From Mesocentrotus franciscanus (lineage: Eukaryota > Echinodermata > Echinoidea > Camarodonta > Strongylocentrotidae): a DNA stretch of 64,000 bases. Below the pieces are notes generated by a model that was given only the letters and a program-made list of their open reading frames with translations, was not told where the DNA came from and made no database searches. Each line of letters starts with the position of its first letter. Position 1 is the first letter of the stretch. Location: contig CP137683.1 of the NCBI GenBank assembly GCA_037976565.1, positions 735,600 to 799,599 of the forward strand, written 5' to 3'. The position numbers and the translations under genes were made by a program. Below are positions 49,295 to 60,549 of this stretch, piece by piece.

Positions 49295-49918
49295 GAAGCC
49301 ACAAGACTATTAACTAATGCTTTTACCCCTGTTCTTCAAAAACTTCACTGGCTTCCTATCACTTCTCGCATCACTTACAAAATTCTCCTCCTTACTTTCA
49401 AGACTTATCGTTTCGCTCCTTCATATCTTTCTGAACTCCTTCCTCGATACACTCCTGTCCGGACTTTGCGATCTGCTTCTCAATCTCTCCTCTCTCGGTC
49501 TCACAATATTTCTTAAGAACAATACGGTCAACGTTCTTTCCTTTATGCAGCTACATTTCTTTGGAACAATCTCCCCCTTCAAATTCGCAATGCCAGTTCT
49601 TTAAATACATTTAAAACAATGCTAAAAACACATCTCTTTAAGTCTTGTTCTTAGTCTGACATTTTGCCTTTTATATTTTGTATAGATTAACGTAGGATAC
49701 TATTAATTTATGAACTATTTGTATTTTGGTTGTAAGCGATTTGTAATTATGTACATGTATTATTTTCATTTGCAAAATTTTAATGTTAATTGATTTGATG
49801 TAATTTGTAATGCAAATTCTGTTTCCTTTACTTCTCAACTCTTTTCCTTCTAAACCGCTTAGAGGCTTTTTGCAATTTGCGGTATAGAAATGTCTTATTA
49901 TTATTTATTATTATTTTA
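49295..49918 (+). pseudogene. L2/CR1-like LINE, C-terminus and 3' UTR (broken)
   Basis: The + frame from 49295 reads ATRLLTNAFTPVLQKLHWLP, then SRITYKILLLTFK, APSYLSELLPRYTPVRTLRS, and after an in-frame TAA at about 49513 continues YGQRSFLYAATFLWNNLPLQ and LNTFKTMLKTHLF to TAG (49652-49654). 'TPVL..LHWLP...RI.YK', 'APSYLSELL' and 'LWN.LP' are hallmark blocks of the C-terminal domain in L2/CR1-type LINEs. The 3' part ends near 'gcggtatagaaatgtc' and an (ATT)n tail. The copy is truncated at the 5' side, stopped once, and lies in intron 2 in the sense direction. Confidence 0.85.
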
Positions 49919-50417
49919 CATTGACTTAATTGCCTTTCTTGGACTGAGCAGACGTTTCAGTGAACATGCCCGAAACATATTTTCAGTTCTATCATCCGTG
50001 GCCATGTAACAATATTTCATTTTGGCACAGGTAAAAGTGTATCAGAACATCAGCCCTTCTTGCTTATACCAATGTCGATATATTTGCCCGGTTTTTTCTT
50101 GTCCGCGTACCTCATTGATTTACTGTCGTTGGAAAGGTTTGTGTGCATATGTTTTCAACTTGCGCGTCGGAAATAAAAACTTTCTCATACAATCCTGGAT
50201 CTGTTTTTGTTATTGAAACCGTCGGTGTTTTCACATCTTCTATAGATCATATTACGATATACATGTTACTGATGTTAGTACTGCAGAAATGAAAGGCGTC
50301 TTATAAAGTTGATAAAATTGATCAACATCCCTCCCATCAAGATAAAGATAAGTAATCCCCCCTCTCCATTGTTAGTCCTCCAATTTCCTTCACTCTCATT
50401 TTCATTTTCTGTTACAG

Positions 50418-51034
50418 GTTCTGCGTGTGCAGCCATACCTACTGCAATCTATTTCGACGTGGCTCAGTTCGGTGACGCTTTGGTCTGTATCGACATGTGG
50501 CCCCGCCCTGAAATCCTCTACCCTGGCTACGCCATCTACGGTATGGTCGCCCTCTACCTTGTGCCTCTTACCATCATCTGTGTCTGCTACAGTATCATGC
50601 TCAGGAAACTATGGCAACGCGTCTCGCCTGGGGAGCAAACTAACAACGCTCAGGCGTTGATGGCGCTGCAGCAAAAACGCAAGATCACTCGGATGATCAT
50701 GGTGGTCGTGTTACTGTTCGCTCTGTGCTGGCTGCCTCTGTATGTCTTCACCACTTGGTTTCGGTTGGATCGTAAATTTCCAAAGAACAATGGCACGTAT
50801 TTCTTTAAAGTGTTCGCCCATACGCTATCGTACGCGAACTCGTGCGTGAACCCGTTCGTGTACGCATTCTTGGGCGAGAACTTTAGACGATATTTCAAGA
50901 AGGCGTTCCCTCTCTGTTTCAAGAAGAAGGATGGAAACGGAAACTCAACTCGAACCGAGCCATTACCGACGGCCCATCAAAGAGTAGCCGATGGGGAAAG
51001 GACTCAAAATAACAGATCAGTAATAGTGAGATAA
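50418..51034 (+). CDS. KISS1R-like: Kisspeptin receptor-like GPCR, exon C (TM4 end to C-terminus)
   Basis: After the TCTGTTACAG acceptor the frame reads on from the split Gly codon for 204 residues to TAA (51032-51034). In order: end of TM4 (ACAAIPTAIYF); ECL2 Cys183 (ALVCIDMWP), the partner of Cys106; TM5 (YAIYGMVALYLVPLTIICVC); an ICL3 with basic QQKRKITR; TM6 with CWLP (263-266); TM7 with NPFVY (304-308); FLGENFRRYFKKAF as helix 8; Cys326 as a possible palmitoylation site; and a Ser/Thr/Asn-rich tail ending SVIVR. The product would signal in the plasma membrane, probably through Gq as known for the family (inference). A possible start at 50309 is intronic. Total length about 364 residues, against 398 for human KISS1R. 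Confidence 0.95.
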
Positions 51035-52345
51035 GAGTTTAATAACAGTTTCTCTGTTTACAGCCGTCAATATATTTCTATTAAGACGTAGATATTTCCA
51101 TCGGTATTTGATCACTCATCGTGTCTCGTCCATTGATATAAAGTCTCATATCGAACTTTCGAAGTGAATCGCTCAAGAGTGGCTTAGATGAATCCATAGT
51201 TTGAACTTCATTAAGTGTACAAAACGCATGTGCCAAAGTACAATGAACGGGCAATATACACTGCTGTACGCTTATGTACACTTGAATACTTTAGTTCCAG
51301 TTGAGGTTTAATTCATGGTTGAGATGATCGGTTAAATTTAAACCCCTTTGTGTGATTTCGATCCAATGTGTAACAGTATTATCATGATGATGATGGATAG
51401 GATCAAAATTTTGATCTCTGCTTAGTTTGACTCAGCACTCAACTTTAAACATTTGACACTCATCAACTTTTGAAAGTGGACCATATATGTAAATGCATGA
51501 AATTAGCGCGTTTGGTTTAATAGTAAGCGTGAGTATTATTAAACGCGATAGCAACTTGATTGCATATTTATAGATTTATTCTTCAAAACATTGTATTTTT
51601 CATGTATTCTACGTAAGTATTTTGGTACAGTATTTTTCTTTAACGATGCAGATACTTTTGTGAAATGGCATATATCATGTGGAAAGAAACAAAGAAAGAT
51701 AACTATTACAAAGAACGTAGTCATTTTCAGCATATACAATAGAAAAATAACTTATATAACACGCCTAATGTACATCCGTAGTTCCATAGATCTGTGCTAT
51801 TGGGGATTTCCAGCAAATCTCCTATTACTTTCATTTGATACATTTGCTGGTCAAAACAACTTGTTCAGGCTATAGGAGTTTAAAAAGACAGAGGCGAATT
51901 GGGGTTTCTTGAACTACGGTGTATTCCTGCATCACGTTGCTGGTTTAAAGATTTATCTTGACGAAACAAACAGGAAACCCAATCGATCATCGAATAACAT
52001 GCACTTACCCCATACAGACGATACAAAGTCAATTCTTGCCACCCGTGTCGGGTATTAACCTGCCCTGACTATGATAGCAATCGATGTATGAGTAAGGTAT
52101 TAGTAAGAGTAATGTTACAAGACACTGGGGAGTTCTTGCGGATCGGCGGTTGTCCGTATTAAAGCATTAAGGTTAGTAGGACCATTAGCCTATTTAGAAT
52201 GACCGAGGTCCCATGAGGGAAGGTTTCGATGGCGAATAAAGTTAATATGACAGTGTGGAGTGTGACCTAGTTGGTGAGAAATTCATCAGAGTATAACGAA
52301 CGAGTGGAAAGTGTGGTGTTTTAAGAAACGACGGAGCGATATGGG
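51035..52345 (+). other. Receptor 3' UTR and downstream flank
   Basis: The 3' UTR end cannot be fixed. ATTAAA at 51538-51543 and AATAAA at 52235-52240 are candidate poly(A) signals on the + strand. No coding feature is supported in this stretch. Confidence 0.4.
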
Positions 52346-52349
52346 CGCA

Positions 52350-52712
52350 TGCGTTGGAACGAAAGAAAGAAAGAAACAAACAAAAAGAAAACAAAGAAAG
52401 AAGGAAAGAAAGATGGAAAAAGGAAAGAAAAAGTGAATGTGCTTGTGTGGGTTGGTGTGTAAGTGTGCGTGTTTAGGTGTGCGAGGGTGCGCATGCGGGT
52501 GTATGTGAAAGAGGAAAAGGAAGAGAAAACGATGGAAAGAAAGACACAAAGAGAATGAGACTTAGATAGTGAGAGACAGAGCAGTGCAATTTAGACTTCA
52601 AGGAAAGAGAGAGAGAGAGAGAAAATAAACGATGGAAAGAAAGGAAAGTTAAGATAGATGAAACAGAGAAACGTAGATGGGGATGTGGAGAGAGAGAGAG
52701 AGAGAAGGGGGC
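52350..52712 (+). repeat. GA/GAAA-rich tract
   Basis: Purine-rich segments (GAAA, GAGA) with a GTGT-rich interval at about 52440-52505. Confidence 0.75.
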
Positions 52713-52885
52713 GGATAAACATAATTAAGTAAGTCATTTTCTAACTCAACGGACAATTTGAGATAATATTAAGCTAGACAATGTAATATCCTAATCAACG
52801 ATTCATGAGCTTGAGCTACGATAATAGCTTTACTTCACAATAAGCTTGTAAAATTGTATGTCGATTTTACAACGGTAAATGTCCC

Positions 52886-53427
52886 TTAAAGATACTATGT
52901 CCCTTTAGCAGCCAACATCAAATTCTGTAGAACTTTGCAGGAATTATGAATATGTCATGTATGTCCTATCTGTGAAATTTAAACGTTAGCAGTGTCCTAA
53001 TATTCAAATTATGCAAGGAAACCCGTTTACTTACTAGACTTCACTGTCAGACACTATTGAGTGACTGACTGTTTTTTCTTCTTTGGTAATAACATACATA
53101 AAATGAGCTGTAAAGGGTACATGAGCATTTGTCTACATCAATAACCCACTTCTTGTAATGGCCAAAATTAAACTGATTGAATCTTTGCGCACCACAAAAC
53201 GTACGACCATTCGGTACAATGGTCTGAAAATCAGACTATTACTTACTGACTTGGTAGCACTTAAGTCGATTCGACAACTAATAGTCGTTATTTTCCCACT
53301 TAAAGACATTTTCAAGCCCCCTTTTTTTGGGGGGGGGGAGAGTTCTAAATTAGTATTATCTTTCAAATGCTGTTGGAATTTAACCTTTTCATTTTTTTGG
53401 CCTGCAAATGGGACATAGTACCTTTAA
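52886..53427 (+). mobile_element. TTAA-flanked MITE, copy 3
   Basis: Runs TTAA (52886-52889) to TTAA (53424-53427), 542 bp, same orientation as copy 1. It differs by scattered substitutions and a G run (about 53327-53338) in the interior. Outer flanks (gtccc... and ...gtgatgg) differ from those of copies 1 and 2, consistent with independent insertion. Confidence 0.85.
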
Positions 53428-53940
53428 GTGATGGTGCTGAAATAGTGGTACTGTTTAAAAAGCATAGGCCTATCTTTTGGCTAGGAAGAATCGTACAGGA
53501 AAAATGTACATACAAGACAATAACAAAATATGAATGAACTGAAAATGAAAACGATGGGACATGTTTTATATGCAGTCGATTCCAAAAGAGGTTTTCATGT
53601 TTCACCGATGCCCTTAAATTACTCTTTAGTATGGTCGTCAAATGGGAAGGGGAGTGGCGGTTTTTATTCGTGCTTCAAGAGTAAGAGTTTATTTGGAGAA
53701 TTACTGCAACAAGATTTCATGGCGATAACACTTTATAATATCAAACACAGGCTGTAAAATCATGGTGCCTATCTCGACTTCTACGCGACAGATAATGTAC
53801 ATAACATTATATTTACCATGTTGTATTGTGAACTATGTCTACGATATGAATAAAAACAAATAGGGCTAACCCTGATTTGTTTTTGTCTCTGTTTTTGTTG
53901 ATGTCACTTTCATTTCCGCGGTCGTAAGCAGGTAGAAGGT
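53428..53940. other. Non-coding stretch, nothing recognised
   Basis: One 75-codon + frame (53530-53757) has no family resemblance. No repeats are identified. Confidence 0.35.
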
Positions 53941-53959
53941 TTTGTTAACTTGAGCATGA

Positions 53960-54205
53960 TTAAAGAGCGAGAAAGAAGGAGAGAAAGAGAGATACGGTGA
54001 TAATTTTTTTTTAAAGAAAGAGAGACAGAGAGAGACAGAGAGAGAAATAGGGGAGGGGTGGAGTTGTGGAGAAAGAGGGGGGAAGAAACAAAAGGGGAGA
54101 ACTTTGAAGAGACGGGGGAGAGAGAGAGAGAGAGAAAGAAAGGATTAAAGATACGTGAGATATAGATAGATACACAGAGATATATAGAGAGAATTGGGGT
54201 GAAAA
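53960..54205 (+). repeat. GA-rich tract
   Basis: GAGAGA and GGGGAGA repeats. The Ser/Leu-rich minus-strand frames are artefacts. Confidence 0.85.
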
Positions 54206-54722
54206 AAGAAGAGGAAGATGATGGTAGTGATGATGCTGAAGACGAAGAAGAGACAGAACACAGAACGACAAACAAAAAGGAATGTGGAGGAAAAAAGGGT
54301 TGTTCTGCATCTTGGTTTAAGGTTATCATTCTCTTCCCTTACTGTCGGTGAGCCTCTGTCACTAAGTCTTGAGGTCAAACTATCATCAATCAGTGGTCCG
54401 ATTAACCTTTCATCCTCAGACACTCAAGATGGAACATTTGTCTTTTCTCTAAATCGATTTTAAAAGATAGACGTCTTTACAAACCAGATGGAAATGCATC
54501 TAAAGGGATAGAAGAAGCCGACGTGCATCCAAGTTGATAGATGAATGGGTGCTTTAGTTCCATGAAGGATGTCATATTTTCAGCTGACCTGAATACAATG
54601 TAAGAAAAAACACCACGTCAACAACAAAAATACAAAACAACAAGTAGGTTGAGTTCAGATATAGATGAAACGTGGAAGTATATTATAGCAGGAATGTGGC
54701 GTCAAAAAGGATTGCTCTAAAC

Positions 54723-54850
54723 AAAATGCCCTCGTTTTCTTCCGATTTCGGGTCTGGTAGATCATTAGCAATTATCAGATTACATGCATGAAGAAAAACA
54801 CACTTTTACCAAGTTGGTGACTTTGAACAACATTTCATCGAGCCTAAATT
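54723..54850 (+). repeat. Dispersed repeat, copy A
   Basis: The segment from aaaatgccctcg through 'gtctggtagatcattagcaa' and 'acatgcatgaagaaaaacac' to 'cctaaattcc' recurs at 59840-59970 with a few substitutions. Confidence 0.85.
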
Positions 54851-55462
54851 CCAGCAAAACATGATTTCGCCATATAACACCTTGATTTATATTTTGGAAA
54901 ATACGAAAGTAACAATGGCATTACAAGAGCTCCTATTTATCAGTATTGACATGAAGGGAGAACATGACAGACATTAATATGCCATCCCAAAACAGAACAT
55001 CAGAGAAAACACATTAATTTAAACTCAGTTTACAGAAAAGCCCGAAGAAATTCCAGCAAAACTTGATTTCGAAGCCATATAACACCTTGATTTATATTTT
55101 GGAAAATACGAAAGTAACAATGGCATTACAAAAGCTCCTATTTATCAGTATTGACATGAAGGGAGCACATGACAGACATTAATATGCCATCCTAAAACAG
55201 AACATCAGAGAAAACACATTAATTTAAACTCAGTTTACAGGAAAGCCCGAAAAAATTCCAACAAAACTTGATTTCGAAGCCATGTAACACCTTTATTTTT
55301 TCTTTTGGTCAATAAGAAAGTAACAAAGGCATTACAAGAGCTCCTATTTATCAGTATTGACATAAAGGGAGCACATGACAGACATTAATATGCCATCCTA
55401 AAACAGAACATCAGAAAAATCACATCATTTTAAACTCATTTTACAGGAGAGCCCGAAGAAAT
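54851..55462 (+). repeat. ~205-bp tandem repeat, three copies
   Basis: Units begin at 54851, 55053 and 55258 (periods 202 and 205 bp). Each runs from 'ccagcaaaacttgatttc' to 'tttacaggaaagcccgaa'. The first two are nearly identical and the third is more diverged. The array starts exactly where dispersed repeat copy A ends. No frame is conserved through it. Confidence 0.9.
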
Positions 55463-55637
55463 ACAATATTTTTATGGACAGAAATGCTTTTCTTGTATAA
55501 TATATCGAATGTAACATGATATAACTTTAAGACTTGTAATTTCAGTTGACATGTTTGAAGAGTAGGCATCAATGGACTGTATCATCTACTGGCGCGGTCT
55601 TTGTTGCGCCATTGGAAAGTGACGCCGTCAAATAAAA

Positions 55638-55641
<4 letters not shown>

Positions 55642-55694
<53 letters not shown>
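55642..55694 (+). repeat. (TA)n microsatellite
   Basis: About 26 TA units. Confidence 0.95.
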
Positions 55695-55697
<3 letters not shown>

Positions 55698-55699
55698 CG

Positions 55700-57225
55700 C
55701 AAGGGTGGCGTTAAATTACCGGCCTTTTGGACTACTACCTTTTACTGGTTTAATTAGCGCAGGCAATAACGCAATTGAAATGATGCCTCGTGAACAACGG
55801 GCTTCACTGGGTATAACAAGCACATACAGTTTGGGTCATTGCGTCATTACTTATATTAAAGGCATCGTTTAACAATGTTAAATCTGAGATGCATGGCCCT
55901 ACGTGTTGTAAGTGTCTGTGATATGGTGTAATATTGAAGCCCTAAAAAAATTGCGCTTCAAAATGATCATGAAGTGCCTAAAAAAAGTAAAAATCTTTGA
56001 GTGACCGGTTTTACCATACTCATTTCCCCACATAGACTGTAGTGTTATCAAAACCGTTAGGAAAACAAATTTTCGAATTTCGTTTTCCAATCATAAATAT
56101 CTTGATAATCAGACAGGCGATCGGCTTGTAAAAGTCATGACATGGGGTTCCTGACTGACCTAAAGGTTTATAGTTATCATTGCAGCATGAGCTAAATCCA
56201 GGATTTTGTTTCAGAAACTGAGACAAAGTTACCCAATCCCTTAATTAATGAACACAACCCACACGACGTTTATACTGTACATTTTGCATTCACTACTCGT
56301 TTTGTGTCACTCGCTTCCGCGTCAAAAAAATCAACTTGACAATAGCTAATGAAATCCTGTGTCAGAGAAATGACAACTCTCTGTTCAACGGGCATGCGCC
56401 TATTGTCTCTATGAGCTTAAAAGTATAGATCAGTTTTGGAAACGCCCCTCTCTCAAAAAAATGAAATGGAAGCTCTCATTACCAATCATGTGAAAGAATC
56501 TGTTTTGACTAATACGTGATGATACAAATTTTGCCGGGAAAGTCGGGAAACCGCCTACGAATTGATATATTTGGTAAATTATTATATCTATTGGGACCAA
56601 ATAGATATCGCGCACGTGGTCGCGTAGTCCCATATACATCTTTCTGTGTACAGTGCTTGTAACTTTACCAAGACTGGGCCAAATTTCTTATCATTTTGAT
56701 GATTCCAGAACCTTGCAGTACACACCAATACTTATAAACCTTTTCTGAGCGATTCCACAACGTTTCTTTCACAATGCAATCGCATGACCAGAACTGTTCT
56801 TTCTCTTTAACTTAGTACCACCTTTAAACCGAACGACAGGTCATATATTTCCTGTTCTAGAAGAATACATGGCTTTGAAATGTTTTCCCCTCTTCTGCAC
56901 AATAAATGAGAATCCTATGGTAGAATTAAGGATTGAATTGATTTGGCTTCCACGATATACATCCAGCCTGTCCTACTTATAAAATCATTCTTTTAAGCAC
57001 TTGTCAATCTGAATAGATTTTCCAGATCGATATGGCCATGATTTATGTAAGGATATTGTGTTCTGAGGGAAACGGAAAGAGAACGTAACATGATCGAGAT
57101 ATGCGTGTGATACACAGAGATCGAATTCAATGAATTCACCCCAACCGTCACGCTTTATTTGAGAATAGTTTTCGACAGAGTAAAACAGGGATATAATTAC
57201 AATTATGGGCACGTATCTCGTACCC
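55700..57225. other. Non-coding stretch, nothing recognised
   Basis: No coding frame with family resemblance, RNA gene or repeat end is identified. Confidence 0.4.
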
Positions 57226-57252
57226 CCCTCTCTCTCTCTCTCTCTCTCTCGC
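57226..57252 (+). repeat. (CT)n microsatellite
   Basis: Short CTCT run. Confidence 0.9.
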
Positions 57253-57302
57253 TCTAGTAGAGGATTTAAAAAATAAAAGTTTTCCCCTAAATATGTACCT
57301 TA

Positions 57303-57344
57303 AAGCAGGGAGGTGGAATTTTAGTAACTCCCACCTCCCTGCTT
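57303..57344. repeat. 14-bp perfect hairpin
   Basis: AAGCAGGGAGGTGG (57303-57316) and its reverse complement (57331-57344) surround a 14-nt loop. TTAAAG-like bases lie on both sides. It could be a minute foldback element; the surrounding sequence gives no reason to call it a terminator. Confidence 0.75.
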
Positions 57345-57349
57345 AAAGT

Positions 57350-58415
57350 ATAACCCAATCCTAATATCAACTTGGCTTATGCTTGCAAGAAACCAACATC
57401 TAAACAAAAATGATAATGTTGTCACATTATCTAACAATACCCTACTCTATCCAAAGAGCGTTGGAAATTGTCATTCTAGGGTTAGCTTCGGTAACTGTAA
57501 TATCAGCACACAGCGCATAAACGAGAACACTCCCACCATGCCTACCATGCACCCATTCACGTCTTCTTGTTTAGTTATGAAAACTAATGATGATTAATGA
57601 TGATTAATGTCTCATCTGATGGAGGAGCGATTTGATCCCCATACCTCGTGATCTACAGTTCCGTGATCGACTTATCCTCTATACCTAAACGCCTCTACAC
57701 AATGGCTGCAGAAAGTCCACATCGGCATGAATATCAACTAAACCTAAGATTGAGCACTTTGGTTTATTTTTTAATTAGGGCGTACTTAATGCTAACCTCA
57801 AGAGAAGAAATAACATTTTTCACTATGAACAACATTCAACACTTCTTTGAAAGACCGCAGCAGCATCTATTCCTTTTTTAGGACAATAACGCGGTTTGCA
57901 GGGGACGACGTCATCTATAAGCAGGGGCGTCTCTAGGTGAGACCATTTTAAATTGGGAGATGTGTCGAACCAAATCTCTGGATAAGATAACAATGACATA
58001 CCAGCAACCTCCCCAAAAAAAAAAAAAAAAAAACACACACACACAACCCCACAAAAACGAAAAGAAAATATAGTCTTCAGACAATTAGCTGACAAGGCTC
58101 TGCGGATGGCAGATTTGCCGAAAAAATAATTTTTGAATGCGGGCGTTAAACCCAATTCCCCTATCAGCTTTTAATAGGGCAGTAACTCGATGTTAAGGGG
58201 GTTACTCCATCTCGAATATATCCCTGGGGTCAGCGATGCAGCATTATCGTCACCAGATTGCGGTCAGATGATTGTCCTGAGAAGGCACATAAGGCTCCAC
58301 CACAATGAAGACAAGGTCATTATGATACATGTACGTATTGCTTCCCTAAGAAATGTAAGACGTATGGCGAAAGATGGTCACGTGGCGTAGATATGGGGGC
58401 CCCAATACATAGAAA
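57350..58415. other. Non-coding stretch with an A run and a hAT-like scrap
   Basis: CAGGGGCGTCTCTAGG (about 57924) resembles a hAT end without a partner. An A run followed by (CA)n lies at about 58014-58043. No gene is supported. Confidence 0.4.
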
Positions 58416-58419
58416 AGGA

Positions 58420-58566
58420 GAAGAAGAAGAAGAAGAAGAAGAAGAAGAAGAAGAAGAAGAAGAAGAAGAAGAAGGAGAAGAAAGAAAGAGGAAGAATAAT
58501 AATAATGATTATAATAATAATAATGATTATACTAATAATAATACTACTAATAATGATAATAGTAAA
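58420..58566 (+). repeat. (GAA)n followed by (AAT)n microsatellites
   Basis: GAA repeats at 58420-58475, then AAT/GAT-type repeats to about 58565. GAA/TTC runs can form triplexes. Confidence 0.93.
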
Positions 58567-58621
58567 CTATTCGATATGCACATAATGAAGGGTAGGGTTC
58601 TATTTGTCAAAGAAAAGGGCC

Positions 58622-58912
58622 CTTAACTTGCGCGAGGGAATACAAAGGATCTTTCACATTCAAGTCTATTGAAAGTACCCTCCGTTATTAATAATTAAAC
58701 AAAAATACATTTCCATAGGTCTTGGAGCTTACACCTCGCCTGCATACCCGAGTAGAAGCAGATAGAGCTCCACAAAGACTCACAGGTTCGGGGAAAGAGC
58801 TCCATTAAGTTACTAACCTTGTTTGTTTGTTTATTTAGTTATTTGTATCAATTGACAGGGTACTATATTGATAAAGTATCAGGTGTATGGAATGCTCTGT
58901 TTCAAATAGAGT
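58622..58912 (+). repeat. Local duplication, copy 1
   Basis: Matches 59207-59485 in order: 'gagggaatacaaaggatctt', 'cattcaagtctatt', 'ctgcatacccgagtagaa', 'tttatttagttatttgtat' and 'ggaatgctctgtttcaa'. Diverged, with small indels. Confidence 0.75.
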
Positions 58913-59206
58913 TAAGGCTGCCCAGCCACGAATTATCTTCTGCTTTTTGTCCTAAAACCAAAGTTTGTCCAACGCTAACGACCTCAGGCTACGCTATGTC
59001 CAATACTCTACTGCTTCCTAGATTCCCCTTTTGCTAGTTTTAAAACGATTCTTTTACCCGAGTTTTCAACATTTTAAATAAGTGATCAGTTTCCTTTCCC
59101 TTTCTTATTCACTCTTTACAGTTCCATCGAAGCATTTTCAAGTCTGTAAACTACTTTTCAATATGCAAAAACGATAGCCAGGCATTTAAATACTTGTCAC
59201 AATAAG

Positions 59207-59485
59207 GCTCTACAACTTGAATGAGGGAATGCAAAAGGCCTTTCACATTCAAGTCTATTTAAAGCATAGCCACCGTATTGAAATAAAATAGACATTCTAA
59301 TGGGGGATTCAAATACACCTAGCTGGTCTGCATTCCCGAGCAGAATCATCTAGTGGTCAAGAAAGACACGAGCTTGGGCATAAAACTCTTTTCAGTTATT
59401 TCTTTGTTTATTTAGTTATTTGTATTTATTGACAGGTTACCTGTTGGTATCAGGTATACTGGATGCTCTGTTTCAAGTACAATCA
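59207..59485 (+). repeat. Local duplication, copy 2
   Basis: Second copy of the 58622 segment, about 580 bp downstream in direct orientation. Confidence 0.75.
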
Positions 59486-59839
59486 GGTGAGGGGTCCGCG
59501 CGTAAGGGGCCTCAGCTCCCCCAAGGACACGCTAGTGCATTTACACCCACTTTCACATAATACAGCCCTAGTACATTGTCTCCTCTGACAAAAAGACTGC
59601 ACATAGAACATCCCCGTTTTGTTAGATCCGTAATGGAGAAGATGACGATCAGTCAGAGAGTTATATAGACCGGATATCCTCTCATCCATATAAAGTGACT
59701 TAAGTGAAACACAAGTCAGTAATTATGGGTGAAACGCACAATAACAACATACATCACCACCGGTCTCTCATGTCGTAGCTGTACATTAATACCACTTGGA
59801 AATGATAGCGAACATCAATGAACTTACTTTATATAACAA

Positions 59840-59970
59840 AAAATGCCCTCGTATATTCTTCCGGTTACGGGTCTGGTAGAACATTAGCAATTATCAGATA
59901 ACATGCATGAAGAAAAACACACTTTTTAAAGTTGGTGGCTTTGAACAAAACTTCATCGATCCTAAATTCC
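59840..59970 (+). repeat. Dispersed repeat, copy B
   Basis: Second copy of the 54723-54850 segment. Here it is not followed by the 205-bp tandem array. Confidence 0.85.
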
Positions 59971-60418
59971 TTTATACTTAAAAAGGCTTTCTCGGGATTA
60001 ACTAGAAGTCTGCTGGCGATCTGTTTAAAGCCCGTCTGCACTAGCTTGGCCAAGAGGGATAAGACCACCCTGCTGGTCACTGACAGGTGGTTATCTCATC
60101 AACTCAGCTCTCAATTAACATAAGAAAAAGAGGATCATGGGGACCAACGGGCACCGATTACGCATTTTTTTTCTATATAGAAGGAGCAAGTAACTACAAG
60201 TAGTGCAGTGGGGCTTTTAACTCTCTTAATTTTTACCTCTCAAAAGATAGATAAAATTTATTGATTTAATAAAAACAATCGTTTGTTGTCATTATTGAGT
60301 CATTCCCCCCTTGTGACGAAAAGCTATACTCTTTTCACTTTATTTAGTTAAGTCTTAATTCTCTAATTAAACTTCTCATATGAAAGGTACAATTTCCCTA
60401 ATGCTTGTCCTCGATGTC

Positions 60419-60459
<41 letters not shown>

Positions 60460-60535
60460 CTGTCTCTCTTCCTGTCTGTCTCTCTGTCTCTCTGTCTGTC
60501 TATCTTCTTTGTCTGTCCGTCTGTCTGTCTTGCCT
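60419..60535 (+). repeat. (CT)n and (TGTC)n microsatellite
   Basis: CTCT run followed by TGTCTCTC and CTGTCTGT repeats. Frames over it are artefacts. Confidence 0.92.
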
Positions 60536-60549
60536 TTCCTTCCAAATAG

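Larger units (their letters stand above)
40698..50417 (+). other. Intron 2 of the receptor gene (9.7 kb)
   Basis: Begins GTAAGA and ends TCTGTTACAG, phase 1. A hAT-style start (CAGGGGCGGATCACAG, about 40704) lies only a few bases inside the donor. The intron also holds the foldback-like element (41.0-43.16 kb), a long CT tract (43.7-44.1 kb), hAT-like scraps (about 48019-48155 and 48772) and an L2/CR1-like LINE tail (49.3 kb). Segments 44160-46970 and 47100-48000 show nothing I recognise. Confidence 0.88.

Noticed and set aside
50309..50417. Upstream extension of exon C to an ATG at 50309
   Set aside because: The residues before the TCTGTTACAG acceptor are hydrophobic but unlike TM4 of the family, while exon B joins exactly at 50418.
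57303..57344. Rho-independent-type terminator
   Set aside because: GC-rich hairpin without a following T run, in a eukaryotic genome with no adjacent gene.
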